Shown here piece by piece: positions 59,001 through 64,000 of a DNA stretch of 64,000 bases. The notes under the pieces were generated by a model. The model searched no databases. It was not told where the DNA came from and saw nothing but the letters and a program-made list of their open reading frames with translations. Each line of letters starts with the position of its first letter. Within the stretch, counting starts at the first letter, position 1. The stretch lies in contig JABBOT010000008.1 in the NCBI GenBank assembly GCA_016165875.1, positions 1,853,716-1,917,715 on the forward strand, given 5' to 3'. This DNA is from Acanthopleura granulata. Its lineage: Eukaryota > Mollusca > Polyplacophora > Chitonida > Chitonidae. Made by a program: the position numbers and the translations under genes.

Positions 59001-59284
59001 TCATTTAAATACTACCAAAATAAATCAGTAAATAAAGAAATAACAGTTTTTTTGTCCTCTTTTATTTCAGTTAACGAGCGATTTACACATTGACCAGGTA
59101 GGTGTGCCGGGTGTTATAAATGTACTCATCGCATTTTAACAATTGAAATCTTAAAAGTAGAACACTCATTCCTGTCGAAAGAAAACTGATGATTTACGTG
59201 ATTATTCCTTGCTTTCAGACTTTCAAGAGAATCAATAAAGTGAAGTTGGGGTGGAAGTTTAAAGGATGGCACTTGGGGGAATGA
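10937..59284 (+). CDS. CA10-like: Carbonic anhydrase-related protein, CA10/CA11 (CARP X/XI) type; ten coding exons
   Basis: Coding exons: 10937-11030, 41892-41936, 49925-50061, 51373-51558, 53560-53655, 53905-53971, 55691-55845, 56834-56962, 59071-59097 and 59219-59284. They join in phase to 333 residues (human CA10 is about 328). A signal peptide (core about residues 13-27) precedes the alpha-carbonic anhydrase fold. Signature blocks include YDGISGPDYWG, QSPVNI (67-72), GSEDSRGSEH (135-144) and YEGSITFPPC (232-241). Of the three zinc ligands of CA II (His94, His96, His119), this protein has Lys131, His133 and Gln156, so zinc hydration activity is unlikely. Cys61 and Cys241 match the disulfide of extracellular family members. 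N-X-S/T sites are at Asn167, Asn188 and Asn291. Vertebrate CA10/CA11 are secreted neuronal proteins that bind neurexins; a similar role here is inference. The start is the first ATG after an in-frame TGA at 10910-10912. The last two exons are the least certain. Confidence 0.9.
14005..14550. repeat. 30-bp minisatellite, about 18 copies
   Basis: The unit is roughly gagagtacagtcagtggtga plus aagcttgttt. It repeats every 30 bp (for example 14011, 14041, 14071, 14101, 14131 and 14161), with shortened units of about 24 and 18 bp near 14191-14232. Because 30 is a multiple of three, several frames stay open across it on both strands. One + frame gives ten-residue repeats of the type LRVQSVVKAC and another gives FESTVSGESL; the - strand frame gives LSPLAVLSEK. 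I see no splice context or homology that makes any of them a gene. Confidence 0.9.
22761..22925. repeat. 25-bp minisatellite, about 7 copies
   Basis: Units of the form gtcttgacgatcagaactat plus cgtat start at about 22761, 22786, 22811, 22827, 22852, 22877 and 22902. The spacing is 25 bp except for one shortened 16-bp unit. There is no spacer and repeat alternation, so this is not a CRISPR array. Confidence 0.85.
24358..24733. promoter_or_regulatory. Cluster of CRE-like (TGACGTCA) sites in intron 1
   Basis: Two exact palindromic TGACGTCA sites occur at 24552-24559 and 24678-24685. Half sites (CGTCA or TGACG) occur near 24360, 24496, 24672, 24695 and 24729. CREB/ATF factors bind this motif. 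Two full 8-bp sites 126 bp apart are unlikely by chance in AT-rich DNA. Enhancer function is inference. Confidence 0.3.
25545..25680 (+). mobile_element. SINE head fragment (tRNA-like)
   Basis: A stretch with agcgtctgcctcgg (box A-like) and agggttcaaacc (box B-like), spaced as in a tRNA, lies at about 25555-25600. The downstream part is not recognisable, so this is probably a truncated or old tRNA-derived element. Confidence 0.35.
29417..29640 (-). CDS. Candidate terminal exon of an unidentified antisense gene in intron 1
   Basis: On the - strand a long pyrimidine tract ending ttttttttttgcag (29641-29670) is followed by an open frame of 73 codons plus two bases, ending in TGA at 29417-29419. 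The peptide is mixed and protein-like: it begins STQGRRARVRSKGHTYNVLS, has DIIPNLQRYTEKVEANFNVI in the middle and ends TVIAKNPFGLI. I recognise no family. It would be the last exon of a gene transcribed opposite to the CARP gene. I could not identify its upstream exons or a clear polyadenylation signal. It may be a chance frame. Confidence 0.3.
38330..38450 (-). mobile_element. Possible SINE head (tRNA-like), minus strand
   Basis: The minus strand reads tatggtggtaaagcc, then 18 bases later gggttcagtcccc, resembling box A and box B of a tRNA promoter. The flanks do not match the other SINEs in the window and no A-rich tail is evident. It could be chance. Confidence 0.25.
41892..41936 (+). CDS. 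CA10-like: CARP exon 2 (45 nt)
   Basis: It encodes SESSWADWWSYDGISG with split codons at both ends. This is the N-terminal segment that leads into the carbonic anhydrase domain, equivalent to the WWAY segment of CA10. The acceptor is tctgtccacag and the donor gtaggt. Entering and leaving phases (1 and 1) fit exons 1 and 3 exactly. Confidence 0.9.
41937..49924 (+). other. Intron 2 of the CARP gene, 8.0 kb
   Basis: It is bounded by gtaggt and tttgaacag. A SINE lies at 46640-46894, and AATC-rich decayed DNA precedes exon 3. No other gene is recognisable. Open frames near 45.8, 47.1, 47.3-47.6 and 47.6-47.9 kb show no motif or splice support. Confidence 0.75.
46640..46894 (+). mobile_element. 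tRNA-derived SINE, family A, with AAAT tail
   Basis: The tRNA-like head has box A gtcggttagcgcac and box B gagttcaagtccc. A conserved body follows (gaaggtccgccagcaacctg, gatggtcgtgggtt, cggtttcctcccaccataat), then a (aaat)n tail. A close copy in the opposite orientation lies at 58748-58991. I recall this body from SINEs widespread in molluscs and other lophotrochozoans; the exact superfamily is not established here. Confidence 0.9.
49925..50061 (+). CDS. CA10-like: CARP exon 3
   Basis: It encodes residues 47-92, from PDYWGLLNSEWRLC through QSPVNINPK to VHVDRKK. This is the start of the carbonic anhydrase fold: WG, the first disulfide Cys (Cys61) and QSPVNI are family hallmarks. The acceptor is ttgaacag and the donor gtgaga, leaving phase 0. 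The exon end matches the exon boundary I recall for human CA10. Confidence 0.95.
50646..51010. repeat. 52-bp minisatellite, about 7 copies
   Basis: Units begin gtgactggtgctgtgcattt and continue tgtccatgttagc...acagaaacagttt. Starts fall at 50646, 50698, 50750, 50802, 50854, 50906 and 50961 (52-bp steps, the last 55). Decayed copies continue to about 51075. Confidence 0.9.
51205..51345. repeat. 60-bp tandem duplication, about 2.3 copies
   Basis: The segments around ttttcgtctgggtcacc (51216-51232) and ttttcgtctagatcacc (51276-51292) are 60 bp apart and similar over their length. A partial third copy near 51336 ends just before the exon 4 polypyrimidine tract. Confidence 0.75.
51373..51558 (+). 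CDS. CA10-like: CARP exon 4: core with two of the three zinc-site positions
   Basis: It encodes residues 93-154 in 62 whole codons (phase 0 at both ends). The order VINTGHDLSVRL, GGPLAYKYR, EVKIHFGSEDSRGSEH closely follows CA10/CA11. Lys131 replaces CA II His94, while His133 keeps His96. Glu143 keeps CA II Glu106. His102 falls at the position of the proton-shuttle His64. The acceptor is ctcgcccag and the donor gtaaga. Confidence 0.95.
51559..53559 (+). other. Intron 4 of the CARP gene, 2.0 kb
   Basis: It is bounded by gtaaga and ctgttttcag. It contains an open frame of 136 codons (51835-52245) with no recognisable motif, which I do not call a gene. Nothing else is evident. Confidence 0.7.
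53560..53655 (+). CDS. CA10-like: CARP exon 5: lost third zinc ligand
   Basis: It has 32 whole codons, residues 155-186 (IQFLAFNEDLYSNISAAVRS to VFAQ), the same length I recall for the equivalent human CA10 exon. Gln156 occupies the CA II His119 position, the same change as in CA10/CA11. Asn167-Ile-Ser is an N-glycosylation site at the position of the NVT site of CA10. The acceptor is tgttttcag and the donor gtaagg. Confidence 0.95.
53905..53971 (+). CDS. CA10-like: CARP exon 6
   Basis: It encodes residues 187-208 plus one base (SNDTAKGEFSAIAKVAKKVR...). This corresponds to the variable helix after the FIK/VFAQ strand. The acceptor is acttttacag and the donor gtaaca. Phase 1 fits exon 7. The preceding intron is only 249 bp. 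Confidence 0.9.
54755..54935 (-). mobile_element. Degraded SINE, family B, minus strand
   Basis: On the minus strand the head has ggctcgggtgg (box A-like) and gagttcgaaacc (box B-like). The body contains ggaggtacctggcaaatgtc and gctggtttactccagccg. The body matches the segment that forms the 56-bp minisatellite unit at 4 kb and the copy at 57.4 kb. Confidence 0.7.
55285..55500 (+). mobile_element. Degraded SINE, family B, plus strand
   Basis: A box B-like gtgttcaaatcc is followed by ctgcagctttagatctgg and aggtttatccagtgaacgcc. This aligns loosely with the body of the 57.4-kb copy. It is old and its edges are uncertain. Confidence 0.45.
55691..55845 (+). CDS. CA10-like: CARP exon 7
   Basis: It encodes residues 209-260 (the Gly209 codon is split). 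It includes HRLLPSTKLYMTYEGS, ITFPPCHE and VTWIIMNRPITITKKQ. Thr237 matches the CA II gatekeeper Thr199; Phe238 replaces Thr200. Cys241 is the second disulfide cysteine. The acceptor is cttcacgtag and the donor gtaatt, ending in phase 0. Confidence 0.95.
56834..56962 (+). CDS. CA10-like: CARP exon 8
   Basis: It has 43 whole codons, residues 261-303 (LSILRGLNQGDR...). It ends with the family motif RxxxPLSNRTIRTNI, equivalent to PLNNRCIRTNI of CA10; the Cys in that CA10 segment is Arg or Thr here. The acceptor is tatttgcag and the donor gtaagt. If the donor is not used, the frame runs six more codons (VSLCTP) to a stop. Confidence 0.93.
57330..57555 (+). mobile_element. tRNA-derived SINE, family B
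   Basis: It has a box B-like gtgttcgaaccc, then gacttcaagtcaagg, gtttttcaggtacctg, gacggctggctgctttatcc and cataaactcggccgctgtca. It is the best-preserved family B copy in the window. The ggtttttcaggtacctg part is shared with the 56-bp minisatellite. Confidence 0.8.
58732..59007 (-). mobile_element. tRNA-derived SINE, family A, minus strand, with 16-bp target-site duplication
   Basis: The element (58748-58991) reads on the minus strand. Its head is ccgtggctcagttggttagc, box B is gagttcaagacc, the body matches the 46.6-kb copy, and the tail is short and AAAT-like. It is flanked by an exact 16-bp duplication (aagaaatattcattta at 58732-58747 and 58992-59007), the hallmark of LINE-assisted insertion. 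It sits antisense in intron 8, next to exon 9. Confidence 0.93.
59071..59097 (+). CDS. CA10-like: CARP exon 9, 27-nt microexon
   Basis: It encodes LTSDLHIDQ. A strong acceptor (tcttttatttcag) and donor (gtaggt) flank nine whole codons in phase 0, and the next acceptor is 121 bp away. There is no similarity to the CA10 tail, so support comes only from splice signals and phase. It could be optional or not an exon. Confidence 0.55.
59219..59284 (+). CDS. CA10-like: CARP exon 10: basic C-terminal tail and stop
   Basis: It encodes TFKRINKVKLGWKFKGWHLG plus E and then TGA at 59282-59284. The acceptor is ttgctttcag. The tail is rich in Lys and Trp and lacks the Cys found in the CA10 tail. It follows either exon 9 or exon 8 in frame. 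A gtaaaa after the stop (59287) could be an unused donor. No close polyadenylation signal is evident; aataaa at 60095-60100 is the first good match I noticed. Confidence 0.6.
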   Translation, partial: TFKRINKVKLGWKFKGWHLGE

Positions 59285-62200
59285 AGGTAAAATGAAAACT
59301 TATGTTTAAATGGATTTCCGTGCTGATTTAGCATACAAATTTAATAATCTGATCCTCAAACCTTTCGCCAATTTGTGTACTTGGGAGCTCCAGAAATGCC
59401 ATGGCTAAAGGTTATTCGACTCTGAGCTTCACTACAATACAATATGGTACTATTTGTGTGTATGCGGCATTCATCTTATTGAAGCTGGCAGCCCTGTTGT
59501 TGTTGCCAGTGTTAAGAAATGTCTTTTTGTTCTCACCTGGTATTCACCTTGTTCTCATCTGGTATAAAGTCAAGAATTTCGTGATGAAAACTTAACTGGT
59601 ATTGGCGATATCTGTGTCATGCTGTTTTATGCGTCTCTTCTTTCTTTCAGTTTACGTGTACATCTTTACATTAGGATACCTTCAGTAAAATACAAGATGT
59701 GTAGTTTACAGATTTAATGCAACTGCAGTTGGATTCTCACTTGGTATGGAATGGTGTCTACGTAATGCCGGCTAACAGTAGTGTTGACTTGTTCCGCATT
59801 GCCTAGGCCTTCCCCGTTTAGGACGAAGGCAGCCAGAGCTTATCGACTTTTGCTTATCCTATCAAACATGTTCGTCTATTATCCTTCTGCTTCATTAAGG
59901 TATGTCATTGTTACCCTGCATATCAACGAAAGATGTTATTTTTATAAGAATGCATATATATGTATATATGCATGACATTGTACTCTTACATGTTAGGAAC
60001 AAATGATCAGAACAACGACATGGCGACAGGAAATGTACGAGTTTCTAAGCAGGAAGCGAAAGCGAGTAAAAGGTAAACCAACTAGGAAAGATGAAATAAA
60101 TATTATGAGAAAATATACGGTTTTTATTTCGTGTTCCCTTATGGTCACAATGAGGTGTTAATAATTGAAAGATAATGAGTAATCTAGAGAAGGTTTATGA
60201 AAAATTAAATTCAACGAGTTACAGTGATACCCAATTTATCTTTCAAGGTTACACTGAGTTTCCAAGGACATGCAGTTTCGGCTTCGATCATTCGTGCGAT
60301 TGCTCTTACGATACGAGAATTCATAATACACAGGCTTGGTTGCAACAGGTTTGGCTTTCAAACACTATTACTGTTTTACAAACGAATTTGTTGCTATTAC
60401 TATTTCACAAACGAGTTCATCTTGTTAATTGAATGTATGTATGTGTTCATGTATTTGATTGTCCCTGAACGCCATACTCAAGAATTTTTCACTTACACGA
60501 TGTCGATCAGTGTTAAGGGAGGAAACATTCTCAACTGCTCGCAAGTTACTGACGTAAATTCCACACCACATGTTCACGAGGAATAAACTGCACAAACGAC
60601 CTCTCAGCTGGTTTGTTTGTTTGAATTCGAGAACCATCAAGACTCCACTGCAGATTCAAAGGTTAAAAAAGCAGGCCAGAAGTTCTCTGTTCACATAATC
60701 AGTAGACCCATGAGTAGCTATATCAGGCGTGATAAAGATCTACTCTTCTGATAAAATGTTCAAGGTTTCACAGACTGCTGACACAAGACCACGAAGATAA
60801 TACCACCGGGCACTTTCATTTGGAAAAATGTATATTTCGAATTTTATATGAAGGATGTACAAAATACTAAAGTTTGAACGTTTTAAATTGTACATGCTGA
60901 ACGGTTTGAAACAATGTATACAGTATCTTGGGTAAATCCTGGACATACAATGGCCTCTTCAAAAACACAACTAACAGCGTTAAGACGGATATGAAGGGGG
61001 TGGGACAACCACAACAATGACTATATTGACAAGGCGAACTATATCAGAGCGATGACGACAGTCTGTGTGACTTGTAGGCGTCCGTTCATGCACAGCCGGT
61101 GAAGCACGGTTTTTCGTGACTTTGGACCTCGACCATGGTTTTGATTTAAGTGTTTCTGATTACGCCTAATGTTAAGTGTCATCACGTCCAGCACCTGGGT
61201 ATCAACGTGACGTATACATTTATTTACCGGCATTTATGGTCACTGTACGCCTTGATTCATGATAAGGTCAACATAAAACGACTACAGCCTTGAGAGTAAA
61301 ACCAGTATAGGATATATTGGTCAACCGGTGAAAAATGTGACCCATTGTCAATTTCATATCTCGAGTTTTCATTCTAACATGCCCCTTAACACCATGACCT
61401 AACTTGTTTAAGTGGCATTTAGAAGTTGGGATGGAAGTACACTGGAACATGTCTTTCTTATGGATATACAACTTCTTGGTTTATTATCACGACGTTTCGA
61501 TGTAGATACTAACATCGTTATCATCGTTATCGATACAAAACACGTTATCACTTGATAACGATGTTAGTATCTACATCGAAACGTCGTGATAATAAACCAA
61601 GAAGTTGTATATCCATAAGAAAGACATGTTCCAGTGTACCATGACCTAAGCCGAAATAGGTGAAGAATGGATTGATGTTAATTGCAATTTATTAGAAGTC
61701 AAAATGGTCTAGAATTGGTTCAAGTGCTGTGATACTCAGGGCTAAGTGGAGTAATTCTAGTAGGCCAATACAACTTGTTCCGCTGTGGAAATGGTTATGG
61801 TTATTCGACCAGTACGACTCAGTCATATTATACATGCGATCAAGCTTCCGGAACTAATATGGCAAATAATGCAGCTTGTCACAAATTCGTTAAGACATGT
61901 TTACACAGTGAGATGTGTTGTATTCATTCATCAATTTCGATCACTTGAACAAAAAACTGGATCAGATCTATTTATTTACCCGCGTTCACACACTAAGATT
62001 GATCGAATTCTACAAGACGTGAGAAATACCGTTTGTCCTGTTTTCATAGGACTGGTAGAAATCAATGAGTTGACTGGACAAACCGAAAAGTGTGATCGCG
62101 TCTTTACTCTATATCCCTTAACAATGAAAAATGTAAAATCATGAATTTATTATTCGTTGCTTTGTTAGTAAATCACTACGATTCATAGATATCAGGAAAT

Positions 62201-63333
62201 GACATTAAGCAAAATGTAAACGGTTGTAGTTGATAATGACAACCTGCTGTGCGTGAATAACTTTACGAGGCAACTCTACCCGGCACAATCAAAATACTGA
62301 TGTTGAAAGTTCAAATTCAGCTTTCGCTCGCAAAGGTGTGAACTTCCATTGGCTTTGCTCGTTAGTGGTACTTGCTCCTCTGAGACTGCTCAACAACAAA
62401 ATAAAGTGAGAACTCTCGGTTGTATGTGAGGGACTAATGCTGACCCAAATTTCGTCTTGCAGACAATAAAGCTAATGTTGTTAACGTGAGCCAAGAAGGA
62501 AGAGGGTTTCAATGATATCTTCTATCGACCAACTAAGCTAAACTGTAAATTCTACCACACAATATATAGTGACACTGTATCCTGGGGGTCTAGCTTTATC
62601 ACTTATATCATAAGCCAAACGCCACCCATACAGGGAAAGGAGCTTGCGTTGTGTAAACTCAGATCTGTAAGTATATCCGTGTACAATAAAAACCAGTTAA
62701 TAATTGGAGGGAAATACCAGATGGTTCGTCGAAAGCCGTTTAACTCTGACTAAATAAGTGTTATATGCTTATAATTGAATATAATTGAACATAATTGTCA
62801 TAAGCAGTCCAAAAGTGTTCTAATACATGTAAAGGGTTGATCGTCTGTTTACACAATGGGCGCAACATGCATAAAATGACAGGACTTATTCCTTAGATAC
62901 AAGAAAGATGGTTTCCATTTACAGTCATAAAAATATGAATTTTTATACAGAATATCCAGAATACGGGTGATGATGATATTAGAAAGTTCTTTTCTCATCA
63001 AATACAAACGCCTTTTTCATAAATGTTGCGTATTTTGTCCAAGGTTGCTCTTTATGTTACAATACTGTTCTGTGCTCTTTTGTACTACATGCGAATTGTA
63101 AATACCACCTCTCAAAAAAGTCGTTCAGATTACAATAATAGTACGAACAAAAAAATGTCCTACGACATATTCTGGGTAAGATTCATGATCAAGGCTCTAC
63201 GCTATGCATTTGCCTGAGCTCAATTTGCCTTTTAGGTGTAGTATACTTACTTAATTAAAGGGTCATGAAATGGTCCTCAAGTTTGTCAATGATCATACGT
63301 GTAGTAAGCAGGCTACAGACAAATAACACGACT
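59285..63333. other. Intergenic region between convergent CARP and SULT genes
   Basis: It should contain the 3' UTRs of both genes. An open segment at 59997-60072, between a tgttag acceptor-like and a gtaaac donor-like site, could be an unused or alternative CARP exon in phase 0 (EQMIRTTTWRQEMYEFLSRK...), but it has no homology support. The main feature is the inverted repeat at 61437-61639. Open frames at 60175-60586 and 61785-62144 look like chance. Confidence 0.6.
61391..61649. mobile_element. Fold-back element: perfect 86-bp inverted repeat with 12-bp direct repeats
   Basis: Arms at 61437-61522 and 61554-61639 are exact reverse complements over 86 bp, separated by a 31-bp loop. The direct repeat accatgacctaa occurs at 61391-61402 and 61638-61649, which would fit a target-site duplication enclosing 34 unique bases plus the hairpin. 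The right arm holds a small hairpin (gatgt...acatc, 61560-61577) followed by gaaacgtc. That arrangement recalls terminal repeats of Penelope-like retroelements, some of which carry hammerhead ribozymes. The retroelement assignment is inference. Confidence 0.85.
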
Positions 63334-63449
63334 TCACTGATCCAGGTATCGTTTATAGTCCTTGGAGTTCTTCATGCGCTCCTTGTACAGGGCGTTGAAC
63401 CGCTCATTCTGAGCAACAGTGAAGTAATTTTTCCAGTCCCCTGACAGAC
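63334..63449 (-). CDS. Sulfotransferase (SULT) last exon
   Basis: On the minus strand the acceptor tgtatatag is followed by two bases and 37 codons plus TGA (63334-63336). The peptide starts [20 protein letters not shown] and ends KRYLDQ. Joined to the upstream exon it gives [10 protein letters not shown], the conserved C-terminal SULT motif whose Arg-Lys-Gly contacts the 3'-phosphate of PAPS. The enzyme moves sulfonate from PAPS to hydroxyl or amine groups of small molecules in the cytosol. The substrate cannot be told from this fragment. Confidence 0.93.
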
Positions 63450-63912
63450 CTATATACAAGGCGAAAATAGAAGAAAGTGAAGCCATCAGTTTAGTACTAA
63501 AGAATACCTCAGCTACCGGGCGGAGTTTAGGTTTTTAAGAGATTCCCATGACAAATGCCATGCAGGTGTTCGTGGTGCTGTATGCGGCGCGGTTTGGTAG
63601 TCCACATTCATATTACATCAGGACGTACAAATCTCTTTACCCGTTCAGGAATATAAAGACTTTTGAGCTCCTGTTTGTATTTTATGCCACTTTACGTCAT
63701 CGCAGCACTATCATACTCATTAAAACAAACCGTCTATTACAAAAGTGTTCATGTTCGAGGATTCAATCAAGTAGCAGATTCCAAGCTACACAGTGATCAC
63801 TACAGAAAAGTTATTCAAGCTGTATTAAGCTGTGCAGTTTTCATTTACTCCGACGGAGTGCATAATTTATGATGGCGAGAATTTGGTAAATTTGGTAAAT
63901 GCAATTTCATAC
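63450..63912 (-). other. Intron of the sulfotransferase gene, 463 bp
   Basis: On the minus strand it starts gtatga and ends tatatag. The open frames on the + strand here (63548-63796 and 63663-63872) have no support. Confidence 0.85.
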
Positions 63913-64000
63913 CTTTTCGGTACATGTTGTATTCCCCGTTCGCCCAAACAAAAAGCTGTTCTTTCGGGTAAGCTTTTATTTTAGCTCCTTTCATCTGGCT
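63913..64000 (-). CDS. Sulfotransferase (SULT) penultimate exon, cut by the window edge
   Basis: It has 29 codons plus one base on the minus strand (SQMKGAKIKAYPKEQLFVWA...NMYRK), with a donor gaaaag|gtatga. The split Gly codon joins the next exon in phase 1. The MYRKG end is the first half of the SULT RKGxxGDW motif. The rest of the gene, including the PAPS-binding N-terminal loop and catalytic His, lies beyond 64000. Confidence 0.88.

Larger units (their letters stand above)
56963..59070 (+). other. Intron 8 of the CARP gene, 2.1 kb
   Basis: It is bounded by gtaagt and ttatttcag. It contains one family B SINE (57330-57555) and one antisense family A SINE (58748-58991) whose duplication ends 64 bp before exon 9. 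No other gene is seen. Confidence 0.75.

Noticed and set aside
59950..59975. AT-rich palindrome around atgcatatatatgtatatat
   Set aside because: It is a short alternating AT stretch with an imperfect centre, ordinary for AT-rich DNA.
61785..62144. 119-codon open frame beyond the CARP 3' end
   Set aside because: No recognisable domain and no splice or promoter signals; probably chance.

Overview
This window is animal nuclear DNA: AT-rich, gene-poor, with short exons in long introns, GT...AG splice signals, SINEs, minisatellites and microsatellites. It shows no bacterial operons, phage or CRISPR. The invertebrate-type gene content, the tRNA-derived SINE families and the AATC and TGGA tetranucleotide repeats suggest a lophotrochozoan, most likely a mollusc. 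That assignment is inference from memory.

The main content is one gene on the + strand, assembled here from ten coding exons between 10937 and 59284. It encodes a 333-residue secreted carbonic anhydrase-related protein of the CA10/CA11 (CARP X/XI) group. All nine introns have GT donors and AG acceptors, and every reading phase matches across junctions. The first coding exon carries a signal peptide and is followed by an intron of about 30.9 kb. Exons 2-8 carry the carbonic anhydrase fold, and exons 9-10 give a C-terminal tail I do not recognise. Two of the three zinc-binding histidines are replaced, so the protein should be acatalytic, as is known for this group.

At the right edge, on the - strand and converging on the first gene, are the last two exons of a cytosolic sulfotransferase (SULT). 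They are recognised by the RKGxxGDWKN motif that binds the PAPS cosubstrate.

Layout: 1-10936 is intergenic and contains a 14-copy 56-bp minisatellite (4051-4815), TGGA-rich DNA, an AATC microsatellite and a SINE. 11031-41891 is intron 1, with 30-bp and 25-bp minisatellites, a cluster of CRE-like sites and a candidate antisense terminal exon (29417-29640). 41937-59218 holds the remaining introns, with two copies of one SINE family, three degraded copies of another, and a 52-bp array just upstream of exon 4. 59285-63333 is intergenic and contains a perfect 86-bp inverted repeat (61437-61639) flanked by a 12-bp direct repeat.

I did not find a clear, wholly new biological system. The most promising leads are the perfect fold-back element, the minisatellite that appears to have grown from a SINE segment, the CARP tail built from a microexon, and the possible antisense gene inside intron 1.
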